Shown here: piece after piece, positions 45,890-55,155 of the stretch
Layout: the number at the start of each line of letters is the position of its first letter
Position numbering within the stretch: position 1 is the first letter of the stretch
From: Roseiarcus sp963764955
Lineage (GTDB): Bacteria; Pseudomonadota; Alphaproteobacteria; Rhizobiales; Beijerinckiaceae
Reading direction: 5' to 3'
DNA length: 64,000 bases
Assembly: GCA_963764955.1 (NCBI GenBank)
Contig: CAVXVE010000004.1
Location: forward strand, 124,001 to 188,000
Position numbers and translations under genes: made by a program
Notes under the pieces: generated by a model
The model's input: only the letters and a program-made list of their open reading frames with translations
Databases searched by the model: none
What the model was told of the DNA's origin: nothing

Positions 45890-46909
45890 TTGCGGCGGCC
45901 GACGGCTTCGGAGGCAAAAGGGAACAACCGCACCGTGGTTCCGAAGTTCAACGCCGCCTATTGGGACGAATATCAAAAAATCGTCAATCTGTACGAGTGG
46001 GAAGGCAAGGCCGGCCAGCCCGCCACCAAAGTCGCCCGCATCGACTACGACTATCTGCACGAGTTCGATGTTCGGCAGGCTGACTCGGCCGTCGACTATA
46101 TCAAACAGCACGCCAAGGACACGAAGCCCTTCTTCATGGATGTGAATTTCATGAAGATGCACAATCCGAACATCCCGGCCAAGGCGTTCATTGGAAAATC
46201 ACACCTTGGCAATTATTCCGACTCCATGATGGAACTGGATTCCAACATCGGCAAGGTCATCGACGAAATCCGCGCCGACGCTCCTGACACCATCGTCATC
46301 ATCACCGCCGACAATGGGGCGTGGCAGGATGCTTGGCCTGACGCGGGCGTGGTCCCGTTTCGCGGCGAGAAAGGCTCGCCGTTTGAAGGCGGGTTCCGCG
46401 TGCCCGGCATCATGTGGGCGCCCGGCAAGATTCCGGCGGGCGCGCGTTATGGCGAGATGATGTCGCACATCGACCTCTGGTCGACGCTGGCGACGATGGT
46501 CGGCCTCACGCCGCCGCCGCATGGCGCATGGACGGACAACGACGGCAAGCCGATCTATTTCGATAGCATCGACAACAGCGCCTACATCACTGGCAAGGCG
46601 AAGCACTCAGCGCGGACCTCGTGGATCTACGTCGACGGAGAGACCTTCGCCGGCGCTCGCGCCGACATCGGCGACGATCCCGAGAACCCCGACCTGCACA
46701 TCGCTTGGAAGTACCTCTACACGGCCAAGGACACTTGGCTTGGCCCGCAGGCGAACCTCGGCGCGATCGGCTCGACTTACAACCTCACCATGGACCCGTT
46801 CGAGAAATACGACATGACGTTCAACGGCGCGGTGAGCACCCGCTTGCCGACCACGTCGCCCGGACGCTACGCCGGCTATGACAATGGCTGGGTTCTGTCG
46901 CGAATTTAG
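45890..46909 (+). pseudogene. Arylsulfatase relic, both ends missing
   Basis: About 325 residues match the C-terminal half of a large bacterial arylsulfatase: 'FNAAYWDEYQKIVNLYEWEG', 'PFFMDVNFMKMHNPN', 'NYSDSMMELDSNIGKVIDEI', the metal-binding 'VIITADNGAW', 'RGEKGSPFEGGFRVPGI' with the substrate Lys, and 'FEKYDMTFNGAVSTRLPTTS'. The N-terminal half with the formylglycine site C-x-P-x-R and the first Asp pair is absent, and the normal C-terminal 100 residues are cut at 'DNGWVLSRI'. It cannot be active. It starts 11 bp after recO and seems to be a transferred gene that was trimmed. Confidence 0.85.
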
Positions 46910-47220
46910 GTGCATCGGCGGGTTTGACAATTCCACGTCGTTCCCCAGATTCAGGCGAGCAGGAAGACAGGAATGGCCGAGCGTCGATGGATCTGGTCGC
47001 TTTTGGCCTATGGAGTTCTTGTCGCAATCGCCGCGGCGCGCCGCCCGCCGCCTGAGCGAACGCCCGCTGTCGGAGGTTGCGAGAAGGCCCGCGACCTTTA
47101 TCGGACAAGTCATCCCGCGCCTGCACGGCATAGTGAGATTCGCCGAGCGCTCCTGCGCCGGCGAAGCCACCCGATCCCGACAAGCGGCCGAGGGAGCAAT
47201 TCGAGAACGACCAGCCGATC
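46910..47220. other. Region between sulfatase relic and YihY gene
   Basis: About 310 bp. An ATG at 46973 opens a short frame whose first 26 residues ('RRWIWSLLAYGVLVAIAAA') form a single membrane helix like the extra N-terminal helix of some YihY proteins. From about 47130 another frame in phase with the YihY gene encodes a Pro-rich linker ('SAPAPAKPPDPDKRP'). One frame change between them would give a longer YihY protein with an extra N-terminal anchor. Confidence 0.4.
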
Positions 47221-48189
47221 GTGGCGCAACTGAGCCGGGCGAGGGAAAAGGGCAGGGGACGACGGGCGACCGCGCCCTGGCAAATCCCCTGGCGGGGCTG
47301 GAACGACATTTTCTGGCGGGTTTATGCGAGCTTCAACGACAACCGATTGCTCGCTGTCGCGGGCGGCGTCGTCTTCTTTTCGTTGCTGGCGATCTTTCCC
47401 GCCGTCGCGGCCTTCGTCTCGCTCTACGGATTGATCGCCGACGCATCGACCATCGATGCGCATCTTTCCTTGGCTGCGGGCGTTCTCCCCGCCGGCGCGG
47501 TCGAGCTTCTGCATGAGCAAATCACGAAGCTCGCGGCGAAAGGCGACGCCAGGCTCAGCTTCGGCTTCATAACCGGGCTTGTCATTGCCCTCTGGAGCGC
47601 CAACGCCGGAATGAAGGCCATCATCGACGCGCTCAACGTCGTCTTCGACGAGAAGGAAAAGCGAAGCTTTGTGAAGCTCAATCTCGTCTCCCTGTTTTTC
47701 ACGCTGGTCGCGATCTTCTCGCTGATGCTTGCGCTCGCCGCCATTGTGGTTGCGCCGATCGTCTTCTCCGCCGTCGGGCTTTCGTCCCTGCCGGGGCGCG
47801 CGATCGCCATTCTGCGCTGGCCGTTGCTCATGATCGTGGCGGCCGTCGCCCTGGCCGCGATCTACCGCTATGGGCCGAGCCGCACCGAGGCGCGCTGGCG
47901 ATGGCTCTCGGTCGGAAGCGTCGCCGCGGCGCTTGGATGGCTCATCACCTCGGTTTTGTTCTCCTGGTACATCGCCCATTTCGGCGCCTATAACGCAACC
48001 TACGGGTCGCTTGGCGCCGCCGTCGGCATGATGATGTGGATGTGGATCTCGGCGATCGTGATCCTGCTCGGCGGCGAGCTCAACGCCGAGATCGAACATC
48101 AAACCGCCCACGATTCAACCGTCGGCGCCGAAAAGCCGCTTGGCGAGCGAGGCGCGGTGATGGCCGATACGATCGGGGCGGCGCGCTAA
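47221..48189 (+). CDS. YihY / BrkB family inner-membrane protein, second member
   Basis: 322 residues from a GTG at 47221; the real start may be further upstream (see the preceding region). Family motifs are 'PWRGWNDIFWRVYASFNDNR' before the first helix, 'GVVFFSLLAIFPAVAAFVSL', 'LWSANAGMKAIIDALNVVFD' and 'GMMMWMWISAIVILLGGELN'. It differs much from the 8028-8858 member, including a longer polar tail, so these are old paralogues. Function of the family is not established. Confidence 0.87.
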   Translation: MAQLSRAREKGRGRRATAPWQIPWRGWNDIFWRVYASFNDNRLLAVAGGVVFFSLLAIFPAVAAFVSLYGLIADASTIDAHLSLAAGVLPAGAVELLHEQITKLAAKGDARLSFGFITGLVIALWSANAGMKAIIDALNVVFDEKEKRSFVKLNLVSLFFTLVAIFSLMLALAAIVVAPIVFSAVGLSSLPGRAIAILRWPLLMIVAAVALAAIYRYGPSRTEARWRWLSVGSVAAALGWLITSVLFSWYIAHFGAYNATYGSLGAAVGMMMWMWISAIVILLGGELNAEIEHQTAHDSTVGAEKPLGERGAVMADTIGAAR

Positions 48190-48574
48190 TCTCGTCCCCG
48201 GGAAATGACCGTTCCATCCAAAGCGAAACTACGCCAACGGGCCCGACGTGATACGGCGACAATTTGTTGCGGAAAGTCAGAAAAGACGTTAGGCTTCCCC
48301 CATGAACAATTGCGCCCTTCCGCAATCCCCTAGGCTCGAGCCGGTCCGCCCCGGGCGGCGTGCAGGGCGGCCAAAGGGCGCAAGAAATTTTTTCAGCGAG
48401 AATCCTGCGTAACCCATTGAAAAGGCTCATTTCTGACGAGAGAATCCAAGGAAATCCAAGCTTTTCCAACCCTCAAAAACGGGGCTTTTCGCCGCGAGAT
48501 GGCCGCCGCCCAAGAAAATCCAAACCGGGCGCGCTTTTCTACACAGCGCGGCCGTTCGATCCGCTCGCCAGGCC
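48190..48574. other. Intergenic region without supported gene
   Basis: 385 bp between convergent genes, somewhat AT-richer than its flanks. 'AAAAACGGGGCTTTT' near 48475 could be part of a weak terminator. No open frame with coding character, no repeat seen. Confidence 0.4.
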
Positions 48575-49030
48575 CTAGCCGACCTCGAACACCGAAAGGG
48601 CGACCCGGTCGGGATGGCGCGCGCCCGAGGCGATGAACAAGGGCCGCGTCAGCCATTGGTGGGCGGGCGCGCCGGTCTCGAAGCGCGGCGTCGAGCGAAA
48701 GTAAACCTGAGCCGGATCGACCGGCTCGCCGCGCGTGATCCGCGCCATGACATCAGGGGGGCCGAAGCGCACGCCGCGATTGTCAACATAGACCAGCGCC
48801 CCATCGTCCAGCCGGATGACATAACGAGCCTCGAGCCGGGTGAAACCGTCCGGGCCGATGATCTGGAAGTCCGCGCCGCCAGCGAGAACCGTCCCGTTGA
48901 GCCTCTCGCCCCGAATGGTCCCGCCGGTGATCGGAACGACGCGCCGCAAGCCTTGCGGCGTCTCGCCGATGGCGATCGGCTCGCCGACCTCGACCAGGAC
49001 ATCGGCGACATGGGTGAGGGTCGGGGTCAT
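48575..49030 (-). CDS. DUF3237 family protein
   Basis: 151 residues, the usual length of this family. Recognisable segments are 'PIAIGETPQGLRRVVPITGG', 'GGADFQIIGPDGFTRLEARY', 'IRLDDGALVYVDNRGVR' and 'VYFRSTPRFETGAPAHQWL'. DUF3237 proteins are small beta-barrel-like cytoplasmic proteins; no activity is established. It faces the cyclase gene with a 150-bp divergent promoter region. Confidence 0.88.
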   Translation of the reverse strand: MTPTLTHVADVLVEVGEPIAIGETPQGLRRVVPITGGTIRGERLNGTVLAGGADFQIIGPDGFTRLEARYVIRLDDGALVYVDNRGVRFGPPDVMARITRGEPVDPAQVYFRSTPRFETGAPAHQWLTRPLFIASGARHPDRVALSVFEVG

Positions 49031-49177
49031 GCGATCCGCTCCAATACGACAGGATGTGGGTGGTTTTCTGAATTTGTCTTCGTCACCTTTCGCCGTTCAG
49101 CGCGTTAACACGCGACGCCACGCGCCTTCGAAGAGCGAGCGCGATTGCGCTCGCGGCCGGTCGAAATAGGAGAACAC

Positions 49178-50146
49178 TTGGAAGCGCCTCCCCTTGAACG
49201 AAAACTCGTCGCCATCCTTGCCGCCGATGTCGCAAGCTATAGCCGGCTCATGGAAATCGACGAAGAAGGAACGCTGGCCACCTTATCGGCTTTTCGGGTC
49301 GTTACCGATGGTCTTATCGCGCGGCACGACGGAAGAATCTGCGGGACAGCCGGCGACAGCATTCTGGCCGCGTTCGGCAGCGCGCTTGCGGCGGTCCAAT
49401 GCGCGATCGACATCCAGAACGAACTCGCCCACTCGAATAACGACCTCGAAAAAGACCGCCGAATGCAGTTTCGCATCGGAATCAATGTCGGCGACGTCAT
49501 GCTGAAGGACGGGGATATTTTCGGCGACGGGGTGAATATCGCCGCGCGTTTGGAAGGGTTGGCGGATCCCGGCGGGATCTGCATCTCGCGCGGCATTCAC
49601 GATCACGTCATGAAAAAGTTGCCGTTCGACTTCGAAGACCTCGGCGAGCAAAGCGTCAAGAACATCGCGCAGCCCGTCCGCGTCTATCGGCTGGTCATGG
49701 GCGGGCGAGGGCCGGAGCTGGGATCGGGGCAATCTGCGTCGCCCTCGCCAGAGGTTGGGGCCGATATTCCCTCGCTGGCTGAAGACGAGCCTGTCGCTCC
49801 GGCCTCCGATCCGCAATCGGTGGAAATCGAGTTCTGGGATTCAATCAAGAACAGCATTCTCGCCAACGAATACGAAGCCTATCTTGAGCAATACCCCGAG
49901 GGCAGCTTCGCCGCTCTCGCCCGAGTTCGTCTCGAGGCGATCAGCCGAGACGCCGTCAGCATGCGCGATCCGCATGACCGGGACATTGAATTGTCGTTTT
50001 GGGAGACCGTACGCGGGAGCGACAATCCCGCGCTCGTCCAGGCCTATCTCGAAAAGTATCCCAACGGGGAGTTCAGTGCGCTCGCCAAGATTCGCCTCGA
50101 TGAGATCACGGCGGACAATCAGGGCGCGGGGGAAAGAGGGACATAG
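49178..50146 (+). CDS. Class III adenylate/guanylate cyclase with a repeated tail
   Basis: The domain begins at 'LERKLVAILAADVASYSRLM' just after a TTG at 49178, with AGGAG upstream; the frame opens at an ATG at 49145. The cyclase domain (about 5-175) has 'AADVASYSRLMEIDEEGT' with the first metal Asp, 'GTAGDSILAAFGSALAAV', 'RIGINVGDVMLKDGDIFGDG' and 'NIAQPVRVYRLVM'. No membrane helix follows. The C-terminus has two copies of a short motif, 'IEFWDSIKNSILANEYEAYL' and 'LSFWETVRGSDNPALVQAYL', each with 'YP.G.F.ALA..RL', a pattern seen C-terminal to cyclases and caspase-like proteins in rhizobia-type bacteria. Confidence 0.87.
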   Translation: MEAPPLERKLVAILAADVASYSRLMEIDEEGTLATLSAFRVVTDGLIARHDGRICGTAGDSILAAFGSALAAVQCAIDIQNELAHSNNDLEKDRRMQFRIGINVGDVMLKDGDIFGDGVNIAARLEGLADPGGICISRGIHDHVMKKLPFDFEDLGEQSVKNIAQPVRVYRLVMGGRGPELGSGQSASPSPEVGADIPSLAEDEPVAPASDPQSVEIEFWDSIKNSILANEYEAYLEQYPEGSFAALARVRLEAISRDAVSMRDPHDRDIELSFWETVRGSDNPALVQAYLEKYPNGEFSALAKIRLDEITADNQGAGERGT

Positions 50147-50189
50147 AAAAGACCGAAGTCTGGCGCGCGAAAACCCGCCGCCGAGCGCT

Positions 50190-50990
50190 TCAGATCCCTG
50201 CGTACCACTCGTAGCCGCGGTCCTCCCAGAAGCCGCCGCGGCCGCGCGAGATCTTGGCGAAATCGTCGATCGCCTCGATCCGCATGATGTACTTGGCCAT
50301 CTTGTAGCCGAGCTGGCGCTCGACCCTCAGTCGGAGCGGGGCGCCGTGCTCGACCTTGAGCGGCGCGTAATTCATCTCGTAAGCCAGGATGGTCTGCGGA
50401 TGAAACGCGTCGATGAGGCCGATCGTCTCGTAATAGCGGCCGGTGTTGTCGGTCGTCTGTTCGAGCGTGTCGGCGCAGAAGAAGGCGATATAGCGCGCCT
50501 GTGGCTTCAGGCCCGCGGTGTGGAGCAGAGCCGACACCTGGACGCCCTTCCACTGGCCGATGCAGCTCCAGCCCTCGACGCAATCGTGGCGCGTGATCTG
50601 CGAGCGCGAGGGCAGGGCGCGGAGATCGGCAAGCGATAGCTTCATCGGCCGCTCGACCAGGCCGCCGACTTCAAGCTTCCAGTCCTTGAAGCCGTCCTGG
50701 CGCAGCGCGACATAGGCGGGATCCTGAGGATCGATCGAGCCGTTCGGCTTGAACCAGGGCGAGATCGCGCCGGGCGGAAACTCCGCCGCCATCGCCGTTT
50801 GCGGCCCAAGGAGAGCGCGCTGGGCGGCCTTGGTCAAAACCTCGGCCTTTTCCAGAATATTGAGGGCCGCAGGCGAGCCGGTATCGCAGCCCGAGAGAGG
50901 CGCGGCCGCGACGCCGACGCCGAGCCCGATGAGCAGCTTGCGTCGGGTGAGACGCGCCGGCGCCGGGCGGATCAGACGCTCACCGCTCAT
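50190..50990 (-). CDS. Molybdopterin-dependent oxidoreductase, MsrP/sulfite oxidase-like, Tat-exported
   Basis: 266 residues from the ATG at 50990. The Tat signal is 'LTRRKLLIGLGVGVAAAPLSGC', exporting the folded enzyme. The molybdopterin-binding domain shows the ligand cysteine in 'ITRHDCVEGWSC', then 'IGQWKGVQVSALLH' and 'ILAYEMNYAPLKVEHGAPLR', all typical of sulfite-oxidase-fold enzymes such as YedY/MsrP. The start overlaps the stop of the cytochrome b gene by ATGA, so the cytochrome probably delivers electrons. Substrate unknown; methionine or other sulfoxide reduction is possible. Cofactor genes moaC-moeA are 9 kb away. Confidence 0.88.
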   Translation of the reverse strand: MSGERLIRPAPARLTRRKLLIGLGVGVAAAPLSGCDTGSPAALNILEKAEVLTKAAQRALLGPQTAMAAEFPPGAISPWFKPNGSIDPQDPAYVALRQDGFKDWKLEVGGLVERPMKLSLADLRALPSRSQITRHDCVEGWSCIGQWKGVQVSALLHTAGLKPQARYIAFFCADTLEQTTDNTGRYYETIGLIDAFHPQTILAYEMNYAPLKVEHGAPLRLRVERQLGYKMAKYIMRIEAIDDFAKISRGRGGFWEDRGYEWYAGI

Positions 50991-51832
50991 GGCTGAGTCT
51001 CCTTGATCCGATAGCGGCCGGTGATCATCGAGCGCAAATTGTTGATCGGGCCCGAGAGGACCACCATCACGAGATGCACGATGATGAACAGAACGAGGTA
51101 GGTCGCGAGCAGGAAATGCACGGCCCGCGCCGCCTGGCGTCCGTGGAACAGCGTGAGCAGCCACGGAAAGGCTGCGTCGACCGCCGGGGACATCGTCAGT
51201 CCCGCCAGGATCAGGATCGGAAAGGCGATCACGACGCTGAGGTAAGCGAGCTTCTGCAACACGTTGTAACGCAGCGCCTCGTCGCCCGAGGGAAACCGCA
51301 GGCGCAGATGGTCGACGACCGCATGGGGAATCTCTCTCAACTCCATGCCGCTCGGCCAGAGGTCGCGGATGTGGCGGCCAAGCAGGAGGTTCACGAAATA
51401 GACAAGCCCGTTCAGCACCAGAATCCAGGCGAAGAAGAAATGCCAGCGCCGTCCCATCGCCAGATCCTGGTACGAGGGCAGCGTCGCCCAGGAGGGAAAA
51501 CCGCGTTCCTCGAGGTCTCCGTCGTCCCCGCGCGAGGCGCCGAGGACGCCGGTCGTGTTGAAGGGGTGTCCGAAGATGGTGGTTACTCCCGCGGTCGGAT
51601 CGCCATTGTCGTCCTCGTGCGCCGAGAGCGAGAAGAAGGGCCGGGTGAAGTTGGTCGTCTGTCCCCAGGTGAGCTGCGGGTCGGCATTGAAGATCTGCAT
51701 CCCGCTCATCAAGAGCACGACAAAGCAGATGGCGTTGACCCAGTGGCAGACGCGCACCAGCGCGGAATGTCTGACGATCACGCGGCCTTCGGGGGCCGCG
51801 CGCACGGGCAGGGCGGAAGAGATGGACGTCAA
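50987..51832 (-). CDS. Cytochrome b561-type membrane partner of the molybdoenzyme
   Basis: 281 residues, TTG start at 51832. Membrane helices lie at about 30-47, 130-152, 193-215 and 235-262. Haem-ligating histidines are expected in 'VRVCHWVNAICFVVLLMSG', 'RRWHFFFAWILVLNGLVYF' and 'ARAVHFLLATYLVLFIIVH'. A long periplasmic loop of about 75 residues separates the first two helices. The stop overlaps the oxidoreductase start. It should carry quinol electrons to the periplasmic molybdoenzyme. Confidence 0.88.
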   Translation of the reverse strand: MTSISSALPVRAAPEGRVIVRHSALVRVCHWVNAICFVVLLMSGMQIFNADPQLTWGQTTNFTRPFFSLSAHEDDNGDPTAGVTTIFGHPFNTTGVLGASRGDDGDLEERGFPSWATLPSYQDLAMGRRWHFFFAWILVLNGLVYFVNLLLGRHIRDLWPSGMELREIPHAVVDHLRLRFPSGDEALRYNVLQKLAYLSVVIAFPILILAGLTMSPAVDAAFPWLLTLFHGRQAARAVHFLLATYLVLFIIVHLVMVVLSGPINNLRSMITGRYRIKETQP

Positions 51833-52025
51833 CCTCAGGTCTCCACAGGCTAGCTAAAGGCCAATACGTTCCCGCTTGGGCGCGCGTTTCGCGCCGGAAA
51901 CGTGATTTTTGTTGGGCGTTTTTTTGCGTCTCAAGGTGAAACCTCGCGGGGATCCCTCCGTAACCTGTTCATTCCGGTCAAGGCGCGCGACTAGCGATCG
52001 GTTCGAACAATGAATGGAGACGAAC

Positions 52026-52598
52026 ATGAACGCCAAGCTTTTGTATTGCGCCGCCGCGCTCGCCGCCGGAATTGGCCTCGCTGCGCCTTCTTTCGTGATC
52101 CCCGCGTTAGCCGAAATGACCAAGATGGTCGGCGGCGCGCCGATGTATCCATCGAAGAACATTATCGAAAACGCGGTCAACTCGAAGGATCACACGACGC
52201 TCGTCGCCGCGGTCAAGGCGGCTGGCCTCGTCGACACGCTGGAGGGCGCCGGGCCATTCACCGTCTTTGCGCCGACCAACGAGGCTTTCGCCCGTCTGCC
52301 GGCGGGCACGGTGGACACCCTATTGAAGCCCGAAAACAAGCAGATGCTGACCACAATCCTGACCTATCACGTCGTTGCGGGGCGCCTAACCGAGGCTGAC
52401 ATTGACGCCAAGATCAAGCAAGGCGGCGGAAAGGCCATGATGAAAACCGTCCAGGGCGAAGACCTGACCTTTGCGCGCGGCGCCGGCCATCTTTGGGTCA
52501 TCGACGCCAAGGGCGACAAGGCCGAAGTCACGATCCCCAACGTTATGCAGTCGAACGGGGTCATTCAGGTGATCAACAAGGTTCTACTCCCGAGCTGA
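52026..52598 (+). CDS. Secreted fasciclin (FAS1) domain protein
   Basis: 190 residues from the ATG at 52026 (GGAGACG upstream). A signal peptide ends near 'IPALAEM'. One FAS1 domain follows: 'NIIENAVNSKDHTTLVAAVK', 'GPFTVFAPTNEAFARLPAGT' (H1 motif), 'LTYHVVAGRL' (YH motif) and 'SNGVIQVINKVLLP' (H2 motif). Such proteins are periplasmic or surface adhesins. It is followed by a strong terminator, then by ECF sigma and RskA genes; in Mycobacterium the SigK/RskA pair controls the fasciclin proteins MPT70/MPT83, so this gene is a likely target. Confidence 0.92.
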   Translation: MNAKLLYCAAALAAGIGLAAPSFVIPALAEMTKMVGGAPMYPSKNIIENAVNSKDHTTLVAAVKAAGLVDTLEGAGPFTVFAPTNEAFARLPAGTVDTLLKPENKQMLTTILTYHVVAGRLTEADIDAKIKQGGGKAMMKTVQGEDLTFARGAGHLWVIDAKGDKAEVTIPNVMQSNGVIQVINKVLLPS

Positions 52599-52627
52599 GC
52601 CCTCCTCCTACGGCTCATGGGGGTGGC

Positions 52628-52662
52628 AGCGGGCGGACGCCATTAGCGTCCGCCCGCTTTTT
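52628..52662 (+). terminator. Rho-independent terminator after the fasciclin gene
   Basis: AGCGGGCGGACGC (52628-52640) pairs exactly with GCGTCCGCCCGCT (52646-52658) around a 5-base loop and is followed by T4-5 (52658-52662). A 13-bp GC-rich stem with a T-run is a clear intrinsic terminator. It separates the fasciclin transcript from the sigma factor gene. Confidence 0.9.
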
Positions 52663-52707
52663 CGCGTCGGTTTGCGCCGGCGACATCCGCTATCTTAGGA
52701 TGCTGGA

Positions 52708-53257
52708 ATGACGGCGGCAGGGGCAGACGATCTCACGCGCCTTTTAAGCCGCGTCGCCCTGCGCGACACGGCGGCCTTTGCAGCGCTCTACAAAGGGACA
52801 AGCGCGAAACTCTATGGTGTTGTCGCGCGTATCCTCAAGCGAAGCGACGTCGCGGCTGACGTGCTTCAGGAGACTTACGTGCGCGTCTGGGAGAAGGCGG
52901 GCGAATTCGATTCCAACAAGGGCTCGCCTCTTGCCTGGATGGCGACCATCGCCCGCAACCGCGCGCTGGACGAAGTTCGGCGGGTGCGCCCCGTTTCGCT
53001 CGACGATCAGACAGAGGGGTTCGAACCGGCCGCGGAGGAAGTCGATCCGCTCGGCGCGCGCGAACGTTCCGAGGGGCTCGCGAGGCTCATCAACTGCCTT
53101 AAGGGAGGACGAAGAGAAGCGCGCGATCGTCTTGCTCGCCTATTACCGCGGCTTGAGCCGCGAGACGCTCGCCAAGCGCTTCGGACGGCCGGTCCCAACG
53201 ATCAAGACCTGGCTCCACCGCAGCCTCGCGCAGCTTCGGGACTGCCTCAAGTCATGA
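52708..53257 (+). pseudogene. sigK: ECF sigma factor, SigK-like (one frameshift)
   Basis: About 182 residues after one correction. Region 2: 'ALRDTAAFAALYKGTSAKLY', 'DVAADVLQETYVRVWEKAGE' and 'GSPLAWMATIARNRALDEVRR'. The frame breaks near 53103 after 'LINCL'; the next frame gives 'REDEEKRAIVLLAYYRGLS' and region 4 'RETLAKRFGRPVPTIKTWLH'. One inserted base (TTAAGG for TTAGG) explains it. The corrected stop overlaps the RskA-like start by ATGA. The match to the SigK/ECF19-type group rests on the RskA partner and neighbouring fasciclin gene. Confidence 0.87.
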
Positions 53258-53964
53258 CGATCTCGCCCGACGACGACTTCGCCGCGGCCGAATATGCGCT
53301 CGGCACACTCGACGCGAGCGAGCGGGCGACGCTGGCCGCGCGGCGGTTGCGCGAACCCGAGCTCGATCAGGCGATCCGGGCCTGGGAGGAGCGGTTGGCT
53401 CCGCTCGTGGAGGCGGCGCCGGAGATCGAGCCTCCGGGCGACCTTCTCCCCGCAATCGAGGCGCGCATCCGAGCTACGTCGCCCGGAGCGCCTATGAACG
53501 CCGCGGTTATCGCCCTTCGACGAAGCGTCGCGCTCTGGCGTACGACGGCGATCGCCGCATCCGTCCTCGCGGCCGTGCTCGCGATCGGCTTCGTCGCGCG
53601 CGAGACGACCCGGCGGTCCACGCCGCGCGAATATGTGGCGATCCTGCAGAAGGACGCCGCTTCGCCGGCCTTCGAGGTGACGGTCAATCTCGATAAGCAA
53701 GAGCTCACCGTTCGTCCGGTCGCGGCGCGAGTTCCGCCCGGCAAGTCTTATGAGCTCTGGATCATCGACGCGAAGCTCGGCGCGCCGCGGTCGCTGGGCG
53801 TGATCGGCGAGGGGGCGCACGCCGCGAACTTGTCCGCCTACGAGCCGGGGGTGGTCGCGAATGCGACCTACGCCGTGACGGTCGAGCCGCCGGGCGGATC
53901 CCCAGACGGCAAGCCCTCCGGGCCGCCGGCGTTCGTTGGCAAACTGATCCCGGTCGGCCCCTGA
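53254..53964 (+). CDS. rskA: Anti-sigma-K factor RskA-like protein
   Basis: 236 residues. An N-terminal zinc-free anti-sigma domain ('DFAAAEYALGTLDASERATL') is followed by a transmembrane helix at about 97-113 ('TTAIAASVLAAVLAIGF') and a periplasmic RskA domain with 'FEVTVNLDKQELTVRPVAAR', 'GKSYELWIIDAKLGAPRSLG' and 'TYAVTVEPPGGSPDG'. It would hold the sigma factor at the membrane until regulated proteolysis. The ATGA overlap with the sigma gene indicates coupled translation. Confidence 0.92.
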   Translation: MTISPDDDFAAAEYALGTLDASERATLAARRLREPELDQAIRAWEERLAPLVEAAPEIEPPGDLLPAIEARIRATSPGAPMNAAVIALRRSVALWRTTAIAASVLAAVLAIGFVARETTRRSTPREYVAILQKDAASPAFEVTVNLDKQELTVRPVAARVPPGKSYELWIIDAKLGAPRSLGVIGEGAHAANLSAYEPGVVANATYAVTVEPPGGSPDGKPSGPPAFVGKLIPVGP

Positions 53965-54446
53965 AGGGCGCAGGCCGCGCGGCGGCGATAGGTCTCGATC
54001 GCCACTTGCGGGAAGGCGCCTCAAACCCCACTTCCCTTCGCATCAAGAGAACCCCGTTCCCGCTTGAACGAGAGGGGCGAACAGAGCCGCCTCGAAACCG
54101 CGCGCCAAGTTTGGGGCGAAGCGGCGGCGTGTTCTTTCGAAAAAGGAACGTTGCACAGCCCCGGCGGCTCCTTATTCGCTAAGTAATCGTTCACACCTAG
54201 CAAGTACATGGCGAAGATCGCGTCGGATAGGTCACGTCAACGTGAACCTTGCCTTGGTATCGCCTCAAAATTGAACCTATATCGCCGGGATATCGTGCAA
54301 ATACATTCCAATCCAGCGTCTATGCGCCGATGCATCTGAGTTGAAACGGTAGATCGAATCGGTGCTGAAAGTTTAAATTTAGCTGTCTGCTGGAACTTGC
54401 CCGCGATTTTGATCGTTGGTGGTGACAGCCACAGGAGGTTATCTTA
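53965..54446. other. Intergenic region upstream of a small secreted protein gene
   Basis: About 480 bp, AT-richer in its second half (54180-54400). No supported gene. It should contain the promoter of the 54447 gene; CAGGAGG at 54432-54438 is the ribosome-binding site of that gene. Confidence 0.4.
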
Positions 54447-54746
54447 ATGAGAAACGCGCTTACTGGACTTCTATTGGCGGGAGCGGCCTCCGCTTTCGTT
54501 CTCGTGACTCCGGCCCTTGCGCAAGTGGCGGGCAACCCCGGCGATCTCCATACGCCGACCGTCTATACGAGCGAGGTTCAGGCTCAGACGTATGGCTATG
54601 CCCCAGGCTATGGCGGGCCGCTCGGGCCCATTGGCGTCCTGACTGCTCCGGTGACTGCTCAATTCGCTGCGGCGCCGGCCGGCGGCGCACCGTGCGGCGT
54701 GGTTCAGGACTTCAACGGCAGGTACACCTCCCTCTGCGGTCTGTAA
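54447..54746 (+). CDS. Small secreted protein
   Basis: 99 residues. A signal peptide ends at 'VTPALAQ'. The mature 74 residues are Gly/Pro/Ala/Tyr-rich ('QTYGYAPGYGGPLGPIG') and end with 'APCGVVQDFNGRYTSLCGL', where two cysteines could form a disulphide. A strong ribosome site (CAGGAGG) and a perfect intrinsic terminator flank it, so it is a single-gene transcript. No family recognised. Confidence 0.75.
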   Translation: MRNALTGLLLAGAASAFVLVTPALAQVAGNPGDLHTPTVYTSEVQAQTYGYAPGYGGPLGPIGVLTAPVTAQFAAAPAGGAPCGVVQDFNGRYTSLCGL

Positions 54747-54768
54747 CCCTCGGGGGTCCACTTTGCTT

Positions 54769-54807
54769 CGGACGCCGCCCAAGTGGGGCGGCGTCCGTGT
54801 TTTCTTT
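54769..54807 (+). terminator. Rho-independent terminator after the small secreted protein gene
   Basis: CGGACGCCGCCC (54769-54780) pairs exactly with GGGCGGCGTCCG (54786-54797) around a 5-base loop, followed by TGTTTTCTTT. It lies 22 bp after the stop codon at 54746. Confidence 0.92.
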
Positions 54808-55155
54808 GCCGATTTGATTTTGCCCATCGCGCGCCGACAGATTTTTGCTCAGCTTTTCGACGCTATTGGGCGCGCTCGCGTATCTCGCTTCTGGACGGTT
54901 TCCTGGCCTTTCGTTTCCCGCTCTCGGGGCTCGGTCGCAGCCCTTCGCCGCTGCGGGTGGCGCTGAGCGTTCGATCTCGAGGCGAATCGAGGCGCACGGA
55001 TCAAGGCGTGGAGCATGCGCGCGGTAAGGATAGCGCAGAGGCGGAAAGCGACGCGAGCGCGACGACGAGGAACGAAAGCCCCAATCCGCGCGTTTCCGTT
55101 CGCTGTTGCGATTCCGACTTTTGCGAGTCTCGGTCGCGCGCGAGAGGAGGGCGTC
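54808..55155. other. Intergenic region without supported gene
   Basis: About 350 bp between the terminator and the next gene. Open frames on both strands are arginine/serine-rich and look like GC-rich chance frames. GAGGAGG at 55143-55149 is the ribosome site of the next gene. Confidence 0.4.
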
